The notes: a model not told the origin generated them from the letters alone. A stretch of DNA of 64,000 bases from Bacteroidota bacterium (GCA_009773455.1 WSXU01000019.1:29209-93208), one strand, 5' to 3'; positions 1 to 9,835 are shown, numbered from the stretch's first letter. A program made the numbers and translations.

Positions 1-302
1 TCGAAGAATCCGGCATCATCCGGCATTGTAATGAAACCGGTAGCTATTTCCTTGAAGAACTGACCAGTCTGAAAAACAGGTTTCCCGGCAAAATAGACGA
101 TGTCAGGGCCAGAGGGCTTATGCTGGCAGCAGAACTGGCAGCGGACATCGATGGTGAATCCATCAGCAACCGCTTGTTCGATGATGGTTTTGTGGTCGGT
201 TTTAAGCAAAATATTTTGCGTTTTATGCCACCCTTGACCATCAACAATAAAGAAATTGACCTGTTGGTTGGTGCCCTGGAAAGAAATCTCAATGCTTTAT
301 AG
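1..302 (+). CDS. Class-III aminotransferase, C-terminal end (partial)
   Basis: Only the last ~99 codons are in the window, read in the frame that starts at base 3. The segment VRARGLMLAAEL followed by a hydrophobic GFVVGFKQ stretch and LRFMPPLTI is the usual C-terminal signature of PLP-dependent class-III aminotransferases of the acetylornithine/ornithine type. The PLP-binding lysine lies upstream of the window, so substrate cannot be judged. The next gene starts 9 bp after the stop and is probably co-transcribed. Family call is firm; the acetylornithine versus other omega-aminotransferase choice is open. Confidence 0.8.
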   Translation, partial: EESGIIRHCNETGSYFLEELTSLKNRFPGKIDDVRARGLMLAAELAADIDGESISNRLFDDGFVVGFKQNILRFMPPLTINNKEIDLLVGALERNLNAL

Positions 303-311
303 AAGTTCCTA

Positions 312-1496
312 ATGATGAAAAAACACCTTTTAACCTTTTTGCTGGTGTCCTTAACCGGGATGTTGGTGGCACAACCTGTTCTGCAGTGGAAATATGCAAC
401 CAGGGGTCGGGTATATGCCAAACCGCTGATTCATGAAAACCGTCTTTATATTGGTAGTCTGGATTCGGTATTTTATGCTCTGGATAAATCAACGGGTTCA
501 AAAATCTGGGAATTCCAGTCTGATGGTGCAATCGGTTCATCGGCCAGTATCAGTGGTAAACTCGTTCTATTCGGGAGTGCAGATGGCAACCTTTATGCAC
601 TTGATACAAACAGCGGCCAACCGGTATGGGTATTTTCGTCCGGGGGTGAGAAAATAAAGGATATCTGGGATTATTATCTTTCATCGCCTGTTGTTTCCAA
701 TGGGGTTGTTTACTGGGGAAGTGGCGATGGACATTTGTATGCCATAGATGCTGATAACGGGAAACTGAAATGGAAATACAAAACCGGCGGGATTGTCCAC
801 GCCGATCCCCTGGTCACAGACAGTGTTGTTTACATTGGCAGTTTTGATGGAATATTTTATGCCTTGTCCGCTGACAAAGGTGAAGAAATCTGGAAATTCA
901 GAACCGTGGGAGATGCCTATTTCCCCGATGGCGAGATTCAGAAAGGGGCTATTATCGACAAGGAGGTTATCTACTTCGGGAGCCGCGATTACAATATTTA
1001 TGCCCTTGATGCCAAAACCGGCCGGGGCAGGTGGAACATGAAAGAATACGGGAGCTGGATCATCGCTACCCCCCTATCCTGGAAAGGCAATCTGTATTTC
1101 GGAACATCAGATACCCATCGCTTCTATTGTTTAAGAAAATCAGACGGCAGGATAATCTGGTCAATACCACTGAACATGCGGGTTTATGGCAGTGCCGCGG
1201 CCCATGAAGACATCATCTGGTTCGGTTGTTTTAATGGAAAACTCTACGGGGTTAATTATGCAACCGGTAAAATCTTGTATGAATTTGCCACCGATGGGTG
1301 TAAAACCAATTATTCCTCAGTTTATCAGGAGAACAACGAATTCAGGAGTAACTTTGAACTCTATGGTAAAGATTATCTGGAATCAGAAAAAAAGATTCAT
1401 TCGCTGGGGTCCATTCTATCAACACCAGTGATCGAAAACGACAGAATTTACTTCGGAAGTTCCGACGGTAAGGTATATGCCTTAAAACTAAAATAA
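312..1496 (+). CDS. Secreted PQQ-type beta-propeller repeat protein
   Basis: 394 residues. Residues 1-20 are a signal peptide ending at LVAQ. The rest is made of about eight repeats of the form YALDxxTGxxxW (for example YALDKSTG, YAIDADNG, YALDAKTG, YGVNYATG, ending in VYALKLK), the blade signature of PQQ/WD40-like propellers such as BamB and quinoprotein dehydrogenases. No dehydrogenase catalytic residues or haem motif were seen, so it is more likely a binding or scaffold propeller in the periplasm or outer membrane than an enzyme. An alternative start is the second Met at 315. It follows the aminotransferase gene by 9 bp, which suggests one transcript without showing a shared function. Confidence 0.8.
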   Translation: MMKKHLLTFLLVSLTGMLVAQPVLQWKYATRGRVYAKPLIHENRLYIGSLDSVFYALDKSTGSKIWEFQSDGAIGSSASISGKLVLFGSADGNLYALDTNSGQPVWVFSSGGEKIKDIWDYYLSSPVVSNGVVYWGSGDGHLYAIDADNGKLKWKYKTGGIVHADPLVTDSVVYIGSFDGIFYALSADKGEEIWKFRTVGDAYFPDGEIQKGAIIDKEVIYFGSRDYNIYALDAKTGRGRWNMKEYGSWIIATPLSWKGNLYFGTSDTHRFYCLRKSDGRIIWSIPLNMRVYGSAAAHEDIIWFGCFNGKLYGVNYATGKILYEFATDGCKTNYSSVYQENNEFRSNFELYGKDYLESEKKIHSLGSILSTPVIENDRIYFGSSDGKVYALKLK

Positions 1497-1646
1497 GGCC
1501 GTTGCCCGGCTTAAAGTTTTACCCTGCAGACACTTTACGGTTCATGCATGATTTTCAGCCTCTCATCACGATGGAAATGCCTCCTGTCTGTTTTTTCTTT
1601 CCCCGAAAGGATTGTTGGCCTATTCTTGCACAAAATTTCAGTAATC

Positions 1647-2744
1647 ATGAAAACGATCCTCTTCATTCTCCTTGCCATTCATGGACTTATTCATTTCCTG
1701 GGATTTACGAAGGCCTTTAACCTGGCTGAAGTAAGTCAGTTGAACCAACCCATTGGTAAAACAGCCGGAATATTCTGGCTTTCAGCCGGATTGCTGTTTC
1801 TTGCAGCTGCTTTAATGGTCATAATGAAGGTTGACTGGTGGTGGATCATCGGATTGACAGCCATTGTTATTTCCCAGTTGTTAATCGTTATGAACTGGCA
1901 GGATGCAAAATTCGGAACCATCGCCAATATTATTCTGCTTTTCATAGTCGTCGCAGGGTTTGGCAGCTGGAATTTCCACCGGTCGTTCACCCATGATACA
2001 GAGGATGGACTTTCAAGAACTGCCGGTTTGCCCATTGAACTAATCACAGAAAATGACATTCAGCATCTACCGGAACCGGTAAAACAATATCTCAGGTATA
2101 CGGGTGTGCTAAACAGGGAAAAGGTAATTAATGCCAGGATAACTTTTGAAGGACAAATGCGTGGAAAAGGCAAAGATTGGATGAACATCAGGTCAACCCA
2201 ATATAATTTCTACGATTCCCCTACCCGCCTGTTTTATATGACCGCTAAAATGAAAGGACTGACCGTTCCGGGTTACCATGCCTACAAAAATGGCCTGGCA
2301 TCAATGAAAGTAAGTCTTTTCGGAATGTTTCCGGTAGTTGATGCGAAAGGAAAGGAGATGAACCAGGCGGAAACAGTAACCATTTTCAATGATATGTGCC
2401 TGATGACACCGGCCACGCTGATTGACAACCGTATCAGGTGGGAAGAGATCGATAGCCTTTCATCAAAAGCAATATTTACCTGCAGCGGAATTACCATATC
2501 TGCCATCCTGCACTTTAATGAAAAAGGGCAGCTCATCAATTTTATCTCTGATGACCGGTATGATAACTCCGACGGATCATACAGACAGTTCCGGTTTTCA
2601 ACCCCGGTTCTTGAATACAGAAATATCAACGGCATCAATGTCTGCTCAAAAGCAGAAGTGGTATGGCATTACCCTGAAGGAGAATTTGTATACGGTAAAT
2701 TCAACATGATGACCATCGGTTATAATGTCAGCGAAATGCTCTGA
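1647..2744 (+). CDS. Membrane protein with DUF6544-like C-terminal domain
   Basis: The reading frame is open from 1548, but the Met at 1647 is preferred because it directly begins a hydrophobic helix (MKTILFILLAIHGLIHFLG) and the upstream codons look non-coding. Four predicted membrane segments occupy roughly the first 120 residues. The soluble part begins with LPEPVKQYLRYTGV and contains the MKGLTVPGYHAY, NDMCLMTPATLI and HFNEKGQLINF segments of the DUF6544 (earlier DUF6920) family found in many bacteria. The function of that family is not known to me. No partner is evident; the downstream gene is convergent. Confidence 0.7.
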   Translation: MKTILFILLAIHGLIHFLGFTKAFNLAEVSQLNQPIGKTAGIFWLSAGLLFLAAALMVIMKVDWWWIIGLTAIVISQLLIVMNWQDAKFGTIANIILLFIVVAGFGSWNFHRSFTHDTEDGLSRTAGLPIELITENDIQHLPEPVKQYLRYTGVLNREKVINARITFEGQMRGKGKDWMNIRSTQYNFYDSPTRLFYMTAKMKGLTVPGYHAYKNGLASMKVSLFGMFPVVDAKGKEMNQAETVTIFNDMCLMTPATLIDNRIRWEEIDSLSSKAIFTCSGITISAILHFNEKGQLINFISDDRYDNSDGSYRQFRFSTPVLEYRNINGINVCSKAEVVWHYPEGEFVYGKFNMMTIGYNVSEML

Positions 2745-2873
2745 AACAAATGTTCTGCCTTACACTTATCCGGTAACATAGTTTGTTTCAGCTCAACAGG
2801 TTCATAAAGGGACTGAAATTTCAGGATAATATAAACTTCCCTGAAACTGATTTATGCTGAGCTATTTGACCAA

Positions 2874-5102
2874 TCAATCCAGAAGAATAATTTTCTCTGT
2901 ATCAAAATAATCATTGGTGGTGAGGGTCAGAAAACAAACGCCTGAATGTATTTTCTTTCTCAAAAGGTTTCCATTCAGCTGAATTTCATGAATCCCGGAA
3001 GGGAAATTCTGCCTTACCACCGGAATAACCTGTCGTCCTGTTGCATCAGTCACTGAAATCGTTACCTGACTGCTTTTTTGCAGGTTAATTCTAACAATCC
3101 CATTGGTGCTCAATGGATTGGGGGTTACAGATAAAATTCCAAAACCTCCGTCCTGATCTGACCCTTCCCCTGCCCTCCCGGGTATATCAGTCGTTGCATC
3201 GTCGGTTGCGACCAGGAGCCGGTTAGAGATTCCACCCAGTATATAACCGTTTTCAATTGCCTGAATAGAGGATACACCCCCGCTTGTCCCTGGGTTGATA
3301 CCAGAAAAAGGAGATGCCCATGATGTCCAGGTCATCCCACCATCGGTTGATTCCTGGAATAGAAAATCTCCCGGATCAACAGCACCAATGCGGTTTCCTG
3401 TTCCTTTCGTCAACTTCCTGGCTCCGGTTTCAGAAACCCTGGTCCAATGCAGACCACCATCTCCGGTTCGGTAAATTCCAGCTTCTCCACCGGGAAGCGC
3501 AGCCAAACCATTGTTTTCATCAAGCCAGCACATATCAGTGATAAATCCGGTGATTCCTGAAGGTGTGACCAGATTCCATGATGATCCTCCATCCTGGGTT
3601 TTATAAATCCCTGAAACGCTGCCAGAGTAGTAAGAGACATAGCCATAATTTTCATCCGCAAAATCGACACAGGCCAGGTACAAACCATTGGCGGGCAATC
3701 CACCCTGCACTACCTGCCAGGTAACTCCCTGATCGGTGCTCTTGTATAGATTTCCTCCGCCACCGGAAGTAGTCGTGTATGCACCAAGAAAAAACCTGTC
3801 CTCAGCCGGGAAAGAGAAATTAACCAGGCGGTAATCAGCCGGAAGGCTGGCAATGCCCCAGGTGGTCCCACCATCGTGGGAATATCTCAAATCCTGGTAA
3901 GAACCCACAACACCATACTGATCACCGGAAAATTCAATATCAGTAACCCATCTTAATCCGGGCGTTTCCTGCGGAACATACCATGAGTTTCCATTGTCAT
4001 CACTCCTGTAAAAGGTCCCATTGTTGGTTCCGGAATTGGGCTGGTTGTTCGCAAACAGTGTTCCGTCGGTACGTTTGCCGATGACTGTCACAGGGGCGAC
4101 GGGAAAAACTGCCAGATTTTCAACACCATTGTTAACATTAACCCCTAAATCATCAGAATAAAGAATATCGCCTATCTCAGTTCCGAAGAAAATCCTGTTC
4201 CCGTTTTTAATCAGACAGGCAGATGCCGTTGAGTTCCGGTCGTAGAGCATCGACCAGTTCTGACCCGCATCCGTTGTTTCCCATAATTCTGAACCTTCAC
4301 CAAAAGTTACTGACAACCAGTGTTGTTCATCCAGCACCAGGGTCCTGAACCTGTAATCGATGCCTGAAAATTGCTGAACAAGAACCCAGCTATCTCCACC
4401 ATCTGTTGATTTCCAGTAACCGAAATCCTCCACCGCATAACCTGTATTATCGTTGACGAAATAGACTTCGCTTAATCCGAACATCGAAGTGTTTGCAACC
4501 TGACTCCAGGTGGTGCCTCCATCAAGGGTACGATGGAACAAACCGGATCCGACCTCATATGCTTCTTCAGCACTCTTCCATACATGGTGACGGGCATAGC
4601 CGGTTCCTCCCGGTCCCCGGTCTATCCAGGTAATCCCGTCATCGAAAGAAACCAGGACGGTTCCGTTCTGACCAGCTGCAGAGATTCCACCTCCGGGGAT
4701 GGTGGTAAGGTCGTAGAGCCTGCCTGCACCGGGTACCGTCTGCTCACTCCAGCTGGCCCCTTCATCAGAGCTGCGCAGAATGGTACCCTGATCACCCGAT
4801 ACAATCAAAGAGCCCTGACTGCTGATCAGTATATCAAATAAATCGATGCAGGACCCGTTATTTTGCCGGCTGATTACCCAATTTTCGCCGGAATTGGTTG
4901 TTTCGAGAATGTTTCCACAACCTGTTACAGCCCATCCGGAAGCACCGTCCTTAAATGCAATGCCATAAACCGAATTTCCCTGCGGCGACGGATGCCCCCA
5001 GTGAAAAGAAAAGCCCTGGGCTTTCGGCTGAGAGCCATTGAATAAGAAAATAAAGAAACCTGTGAGGAAGGCAATTCTGGCAACAGTAACAGTTCTGTAC
5101 AT
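2874..5102 (-). CDS. YCF48/BNR-like beta-propeller protein with type IX sorting domain
   Basis: 742 residues: a signal peptide (about residues 1-28, hydrophobic core FLTGFFIFLF), then many repeats of the form GWAVxxxGxILxTTxxGxxW and IYRTxDGGLHWTRV, typical of YCF48/sialidase-like (BNR) propellers. The last ~85 residues start ILSVTPNPLSTNGIVRI, include VTDATGRQV and PSGIHEIQL, and end TEKIILLD, which is the layout of a type A type IX secretion C-terminal sorting domain. It is therefore expected to cross the outer membrane by T9SS and be released or anchored at the surface. PorQ, a T9SS component, is encoded at 34.2-35.3 kb. No enzymatic Asp-box catalytic set was recognised, so sialidase activity is not claimed. 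Confidence 0.8.
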   Translation of the reverse strand: MYRTVTVARIAFLTGFFIFLFNGSQPKAQGFSFHWGHPSPQGNSVYGIAFKDGASGWAVTGCGNILETTNSGENWVISRQNNGSCIDLFDILISSQGSLIVSGDQGTILRSSDEGASWSEQTVPGAGRLYDLTTIPGGGISAAGQNGTVLVSFDDGITWIDRGPGGTGYARHHVWKSAEEAYEVGSGLFHRTLDGGTTWSQVANTSMFGLSEVYFVNDNTGYAVEDFGYWKSTDGGDSWVLVQQFSGIDYRFRTLVLDEQHWLSVTFGEGSELWETTDAGQNWSMLYDRNSTASACLIKNGNRIFFGTEIGDILYSDDLGVNVNNGVENLAVFPVAPVTVIGKRTDGTLFANNQPNSGTNNGTFYRSDDNGNSWYVPQETPGLRWVTDIEFSGDQYGVVGSYQDLRYSHDGGTTWGIASLPADYRLVNFSFPAEDRFFLGAYTTTSGGGGNLYKSTDQGVTWQVVQGGLPANGLYLACVDFADENYGYVSYYSGSVSGIYKTQDGGSSWNLVTPSGITGFITDMCWLDENNGLAALPGGEAGIYRTGDGGLHWTRVSETGARKLTKGTGNRIGAVDPGDFLFQESTDGGMTWTSWASPFSGINPGTSGGVSSIQAIENGYILGGISNRLLVATDDATTDIPGRAGEGSDQDGGFGILSVTPNPLSTNGIVRINLQKSSQVTISVTDATGRQVIPVVRQNFPSGIHEIQLNGNLLRKKIHSGVCFLTLTTNDYFDTEKIILLD

Positions 5103-5452
5103 ATTTATTTTATATCTAATTTACTATATATGTTAACGGTGATAAAGGAAGAAAGTTCAAAACAATAGGTTTTAGTTTTATTATCATCTGAAGGGTGCTA
5201 AGCCGGAATTCTGTTGTACAGTTTCAATCTTCAAAGGGCGAAATCATGTGAATCATCATTTCATCTGCCTGAATTTCTGATAGATATACTTATCGAAAAT
5301 AAATGCCGATGCCTGACCAGATTCCCGGATTCCGGTTTGAAAAATGTCTGAAATAAGTTAGTTTTGATGTTTGGTAGTTGTAATGGAAATTGTAATTATA
5401 AAACATTCAAACATAGGACTCATATTTAAAAACATCCAATTCGGAATTCCTT
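5103..5452. other. Intergenic region between divergent genes
   Basis: AT-rich 350-bp spacer between the minus-strand YCF48-like gene and the plus-strand barrel gene. It holds a good phylum-type promoter for the rightward gene at 5336-5366. No clear minus-strand TAnnTTTG element, terminator or RNA gene was found. Confidence 0.5.
5336..5366 (+). promoter_or_regulatory. Bacteroidota sigma-ABfr-type promoter
   Basis: TTTG at 5336-5339, a 19-bp spacer, then TAGTTTTG at 5359-5366, matching the TTTG-N19-TAnnTTTG consensus of the phylum. It would give an 80-90-nt leader for the gene at 5453. Confidence 0.6.
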
Positions 5453-6733
5453 ATGAAATACCTGAGCTTAATTTTAACTGTATTTTCAATCTTATTCTCC
5501 GGAAAGATCGCATTATCGCAGGAAAACTTCAGATCCGGCTATATTATCACCAACAGCAACGACACCCTGCACGGATCTATACAATACAAGGGTGCCAGAC
5601 AAACAGCATTGAAATGCACATTCAGGCCAGACAACTCCAATGAAATAACTGACTATTTACCCAGACAGATTTCCGGATATCGTTTTACTGAAGGGAAGTT
5701 CTTTGTTTCCAGAAGTGTTGTGCAAAACGGATTGCCGAACATGGTATTTCTTGAATTCCTGATTAAGGGGAAGGCAAATATCTATACTCTGAATGACAAT
5801 GAGGGATCAAGAATGTTTATTGAAACGGAGAAAGACGGATTCCTTGAACTAACCGATCCTGAAAGAACAATTCATAGCGATAGCGGATATTATTATGCAC
5901 CAAAGAAATATTACGGGAAACTTATCTATATGATGGGTGATTGTCCTCAAATCATTCCCAAAATCAATAAAGTGATTCTTCAGCCCAAGCCTATGATCAG
6001 ACTTGCGAAGGATTATCATAACCTGGTTTGTCCGGATGAAGCCTGTACTGTTTTTGAAAGGAAGATAAAACCGGTTAAAGTTGGCATTTCGGTAAATGCC
6101 GGACCTGTCATAAAGCAGATCAGTCTCGGTGGATTGATTGAATCGGATAACAGGCCTGGTTATTCAGCGGGTGTTTCATTCAGGTTCAGCAACATCTTCT
6201 TCTCAGATGAAAGGTTTAGTCTGGAAACAGGAATAAGCCTGATAAAAAATAACACTTTCACATTCAGATCCGCAGAAAACAATACCCTGTCAGAGAAAGT
6301 GATATACCGGAATAAATCTTACTATATCAATAAATATGATGAATTCTATCTGTCGGATAACTACATCAAAGTAAAATCACTTGAAGTTGACACGAAATTA
6401 AATTTACTCTCCATCCCACTGACCATCAATTATACTTACCCTGGAAATAAACTCAGACCCGGAATTGGGCTTGGCGGGGTTTTTTCACTGATCACAGGTC
6501 AGAATGAAGATCTGAAATACGAATTATTTACAAACCGGTTCGGGAGGACCTTTCCGGTGAAACACATTGGATATGCGATAAATGCATCATTGAGATACAA
6601 AACCGGTCAAAAAAGCAGTCTTGGGTTTGATCTCAGGTATTTAATCGAAACCAGCTTTTATGATGCCAATGATATATACAGAAATGAAACCTTCACATTC
6701 ATCGCACAGATCAAATACTACTTTTATTGGTAA
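5453..6733 (+). CDS. Outer-membrane beta-barrel protein (PorT-like C-terminus)
   Basis: 426 residues with a signal peptide (about 1-22, ending IALSQ). The N-terminal third starts GYIITNSNDTLHGSI and has a GYRFTEGKFFVS segment, a module seen in Bacteroidota proteins upstream of a barrel. The C-terminal two-thirds alternates hydrophobic and polar residues (VGISVNAGPVI, GIGLGGVFSL, SSLGFDLRYLIETSFY) and ends in an aromatic residue (FYW), as barrel proteins do. Function unknown. It has its own promoter and a divergent neighbour, so it may be a single-gene unit. Confidence 0.7.
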   Translation: MKYLSLILTVFSILFSGKIALSQENFRSGYIITNSNDTLHGSIQYKGARQTALKCTFRPDNSNEITDYLPRQISGYRFTEGKFFVSRSVVQNGLPNMVFLEFLIKGKANIYTLNDNEGSRMFIETEKDGFLELTDPERTIHSDSGYYYAPKKYYGKLIYMMGDCPQIIPKINKVILQPKPMIRLAKDYHNLVCPDEACTVFERKIKPVKVGISVNAGPVIKQISLGGLIESDNRPGYSAGVSFRFSNIFFSDERFSLETGISLIKNNTFTFRSAENNTLSEKVIYRNKSYYINKYDEFYLSDNYIKVKSLEVDTKLNLLSIPLTINYTYPGNKLRPGIGLGGVFSLITGQNEDLKYELFTNRFGRTFPVKHIGYAINASLRYKTGQKSSLGFDLRYLIETSFYDANDIYRNETFTFIAQIKYYFYW

Positions 6734-6808
6734 GGAGTATACCTCTCTGATAAATCAAAAAAAGCACCTTCATCATTGATTTAAAAAGGGATTCACACCG
6801 TTTTGAAC

Positions 6809-6816
6809 TACATTTG
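6809..6816 (+). promoter_or_regulatory. Putative minus-7 element TACATTTG upstream of GH53
   Basis: Perfect TAnnTTTG match 73 bp before the GH53 start; no convincing minus-33 TTG at the expected distance. Confidence 0.4.
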
Positions 6817-6888
6817 TAATTATGAAGCAAGCCTTTTTTCCATTTCTGCCAATTAAAATCTTCATCTCAACCAAAACAGCTGCCTGAT

Positions 6889-7980
6889 ATGATCCTGCAA
6901 TCTTTCATCAAAAAACTGGCTTTCTTTTCCGGATTTGCAGTCTTACTGACGCTGGTAGCATGCGGTGATAAACCCGATGGCCCTGATCCTGTTCCGGAGA
7001 AATTTATCATTAAGGCTGCCGATCTCTCTTTCCTTCCCGAAATTGAAAATGCCGGTGTTGTTTTTTACAACCGGGGTGGTCAGGCTGAAGAGATGCTGAA
7101 AACATTGAAAGATGCGGGAATGAATACTGTTAGGATCAGGTTATGGAAAAATCCGGCTACACCACATTCCGGTTTTCCCGAAGTAAAGGCATTCTCTGCA
7201 AAAGTCAGGTCGATGGGAATGAAGGTCTGGCTTACCGTTCATTATTCCGACACCTGGGCAGACCCCGGAAGCCAGATAATCCCGGCCGCATGGGCTGGCC
7301 TGGGTTATTATACGGTAAAAGACAGCCTCTATGCTTATACTTCGACGATTGTCAAAGAAATAAATCCTGATTTCATTCAGATCGGGAATGAAATCAACCA
7401 TGGTATGATGTGGCCGCAGGGAAACCTTAACTTCCTTTCCAATTTCAAAGGTCTGCTTGAATCGGGATCCAATGCAGTAAGGAACAACAGCTCAAACTGT
7501 AAAATCATCATCCATTACGCCGGGTTTGAAGAAGCCGCTGACTTTTACACTCAGATTGCAGGTGTTGATTATGACATCATCGGCCTTTCCTATTACCCGA
7601 TGTGGCATGGCAAAAATCTTGGCCTTCTTGAAACAACCCTGGATTCACTGGGGCAGAGATTTGATAAAGAGGTTCTGATTGCTGAAACAGCCTACCCCTT
7701 CACCCTTGGCTGGAACGACTGGACCAACAATGTAGTCGGTCTTGAAGAGCACCTGGTGGATGGGTATCCCGCTACACCTGCAGGACAGAAAGCCTTTCTG
7801 AAGGAAATAAAAAAGATTTCAACAGCCGCGAAAAAGTCCGTAGGTTTCGCCTACTGGGGTGGTGAATGGGTTGCCTATAAGGGTACTCAGGCTACAGACG
7901 GCTCTTCCTATGAGAATCAGGCATTTTATGATTTTGAAAACAAAGCCCTGCCTGTGATCGATGCATACGGGGAGTATTGA
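6889..7980 (+). CDS. GH53 endo-beta-1,4-galactanase, lipoprotein
   Basis: 363 residues, near the usual GH53 size. A lipoprotein signal with lipobox LVAC places the acylated cysteine at residue 25, so it is probably membrane-anchored and possibly surface exposed. The catalytic (beta/alpha)8 barrel shows the family motifs: RIRLWKNP near 83-89, VHYSDTWADPG near 118-127, the acid/base Glu168 in QIGNEIN, and the nucleophile Glu266 in IAETAYP. GH53 enzymes cut beta-1,4-galactan in type I arabinogalactan side chains of pectin. A barrel-like protein and an AraC regulator follow, then a GH127-type enzyme acting on arabinosyl groups, which fits arabinogalactan degradation. No SusC/SusD pair is nearby. 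Confidence 0.92.
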   Translation: MILQSFIKKLAFFSGFAVLLTLVACGDKPDGPDPVPEKFIIKAADLSFLPEIENAGVVFYNRGGQAEEMLKTLKDAGMNTVRIRLWKNPATPHSGFPEVKAFSAKVRSMGMKVWLTVHYSDTWADPGSQIIPAAWAGLGYYTVKDSLYAYTSTIVKEINPDFIQIGNEINHGMMWPQGNLNFLSNFKGLLESGSNAVRNNSSNCKIIIHYAGFEEAADFYTQIAGVDYDIIGLSYYPMWHGKNLGLLETTLDSLGQRFDKEVLIAETAYPFTLGWNDWTNNVVGLEEHLVDGYPATPAGQKAFLKEIKKISTAAKKSVGFAYWGGEWVAYKGTQATDGSSYENQAFYDFENKALPVIDAYGEY

Positions 7981-8137
7981 ATAATTTTCCTCATTTCTGA
8001 TCTGAATACAGTATTAAATTATAAAACGGTGATTACATAACTGTTGTGATTCTATCAGATCTCATTCTGCCTTTTAGCGTGCCGATTTATATCTCAATGT
8101 ATGTGATCATTTATCAGCTTTCCCAACGAAATCTGCC

Positions 8138-8875
8138 ATGAAAATCTATTCAATTGCTTTTCTCGCGCTGATTTATCCCTTCACATTAACGGGTCAGGAG
8201 AAAAGTAAACCCCTGATTCATGAGTTTTCTGTTTCAATCAGCAATACCGATGTAAAAGACCGGAATACTTCTAACCTGACCGGAGCGGGTATCGGCTACC
8301 TGTGTTTTGCGAACAACCGGAAAAAAGTCAACTTTGGTATGGGCATCTCCCTGACGAATACCCGGCAACGTAAAAATGAAGTCTATGAAACATATCTAAC
8401 AAGCTATCACCTTCTTCCGAACACTGTCATGCCGGTTTACAGCAACAATCTCTATGTCTGGTCAAAAGATGTCAACTACAGCATAAACAGTTTCACATTC
8501 CCTTTTTTGATCAGATATACAGCAGGTGAAAAATTCAGGGCCTTTGCCGAAGCAGGATGTTACATCGACATAAATTCATGCACCAGAAAGGGAACCATGA
8601 TGATTAAAACTGATCGTTACAACCCGGAAGCGCCCTGGATTGGTTATAAATTCAGGGATAAAGGATGGATTACGATGATGAATTACGGCTATAGTGCCGG
8701 ATTTGGGATTTTCTGTCCTGCAGGAAAAAATGAAATTATCGCAAAATTGCAGTTCAGGAAAGGTTTGGCCAACCTCGGAACATTCAACAATGATTTAAGA
8801 AATACTTACCTGCTTCTCTCCCTTGGCCTCAGGTTCAGCGCTGACAATTTCCTGTGGCTTTCGAAAGCAAGATAG
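8138..8875 (+). CDS. Secreted beta-barrel-like hypothetical protein
   Basis: 245 residues with a signal peptide (about 1-19, ending TLTGQ). The body has alternating strands with GAGIGYLCF, FGMGISLTNT, FTFPFLIRYTAG, FRAFAEAGCYIDI and a terminal YLLLSLGLRFS, compatible with a small outer-membrane beta-barrel. No named family was recognised. It lies between GH53 and an oppositely oriented AraC gene; a role in the same sugar locus is possible but only by position. Confidence 0.55.
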   Translation: MKIYSIAFLALIYPFTLTGQEKSKPLIHEFSVSISNTDVKDRNTSNLTGAGIGYLCFANNRKKVNFGMGISLTNTRQRKNEVYETYLTSYHLLPNTVMPVYSNNLYVWSKDVNYSINSFTFPFLIRYTAGEKFRAFAEAGCYIDINSCTRKGTMMIKTDRYNPEAPWIGYKFRDKGWITMMNYGYSAGFGIFCPAGKNEIIAKLQFRKGLANLGTFNNDLRNTYLLLSLGLRFSADNFLWLSKAR

Positions 8876-8922
8876 AATTGTATGCAGGGTAAACCGGCTT
8901 TTCATCTCTCCGGATTGAGTAT

Positions 8923-9780
8923 TTAAAACCTTTGATACAACATTCTGAAGGATGAAGGTGAGATACCTCTGCCTGACAGGAACATCCGGTTGAAATGGGT
9001 TGAACTTCGGAAGCCGGATTCCCAGCCGGCTTCTGAAATACTTTTCTCTGGATGGTCAATCAGTATGCGGCATGCAAGCGAAAGCCTGAGTTCATTCAGA
9101 TATCCGTTAAAAGTCATCCCTGTGCTTTTTCTGAAAAAACGGCTGAAAGAAGTTTCAGTCATGCAGACCAGATCAGCCGCATCCTTCAGCCTGACATCCC
9201 CGGCAAGGTGCTGATTCAGAAATTGAAATACCTTGTCAATTCTTTCCTGGCTCTGCTTTTTCAGTGAAGGTGAATAGCCCAACGATGACAACAGGATAAA
9301 ATTATCCGAATTACCCAGAAAATCAATAAGAGTCCAGAATCCGGTCAGCCAGGGCAAACCCTGTTGATCGCGAAGCAGCATCATTTGCCGCCCGGCTTCC
9401 TCAGCAACAGACTGACTGAATTTAATTCCCCTGGCCGACAGCGCAATCAGATTACGGATCTGATTAAATTCGGGGAAACTACCCGGCTTCATGTCAAAAA
9501 CTTCGGACCTGAACTGCACAACCACAGCCTGGCAGGAGTCTGGAGTTGAACCGGCATGGTAAGAAGTCCAGGTATGAGGCAGGTTAGCGCCGACCAGCAC
9601 CAGATCACCGGCAGTAAATGATTCTATGTGGTCGCCTACCATCCGCTCACCACTACCTTTCACTATGTATGTCAGTTCAATTTCCGGATGATAATGCCAG
9701 TAGAATTCAAATGACGGGCAGCTGATCCATAACTGGTTGTGAAGAATTCCGGCACCGATGTGCTCATAACTGGCTTTCAC
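8923..9780 (-). CDS. AraC-family transcriptional regulator with cupin sensor domain
   Basis: 285 residues. The N-terminal half is an AraC-type cupin (HYHPEIELTYIVKGSG, then GDLVLVGANLPHTW). The C-terminal ~100 residues carry two helix-turn-helix units: RLKDAADLVCMTETSFSRFF with TGMTFNGYLNELRLSLA, and SISEAGWESGFRSSTHFNRMF. Such proteins often regulate sugar catabolism genes. It is divergent from the GH127-esterase gene across a 133-bp spacer containing promoter elements for both directions, so it is the likely local regulator of that gene; this is inference from position. Confidence 0.9.
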   Translation of the reverse strand: MKASYEHIGAGILHNQLWISCPSFEFYWHYHPEIELTYIVKGSGERMVGDHIESFTAGDLVLVGANLPHTWTSYHAGSTPDSCQAVVVQFRSEVFDMKPGSFPEFNQIRNLIALSARGIKFSQSVAEEAGRQMMLLRDQQGLPWLTGFWTLIDFLGNSDNFILLSSLGYSPSLKKQSQERIDKVFQFLNQHLAGDVRLKDAADLVCMTETSFSRFFRKSTGMTFNGYLNELRLSLACRILIDHPEKSISEAGWESGFRSSTHFNRMFLSGRGISPSSFRMLYQRF

Positions 9781-9801
9781 TATACACTACATTTTATACC
9801 A

Positions 9802-9835
9802 CAAATATATACCATTACTTAGTATTCAGGACAAA
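9802..9835 (-). promoter_or_regulatory. Promoter of the AraC gene
   Basis: On the minus strand TTTG (9832-9835) is followed after 22 bp by TATATTTG (9802-9809), close to the phylum consensus. ATACCA occurs twice, 13 bp apart (9796-9801 and 9809-9814), overlapping the element; this could be an operator half-site pair but is unproven. Confidence 0.45.

Noticed and set aside
6822..6887. 21-codon open frame ending 1 bp before the GH53 start
   Set aside because: The minus-7 element at 6809-6816 would start the transcript close to its ATG; no peptide feature is visible. Most likely leader sequence.
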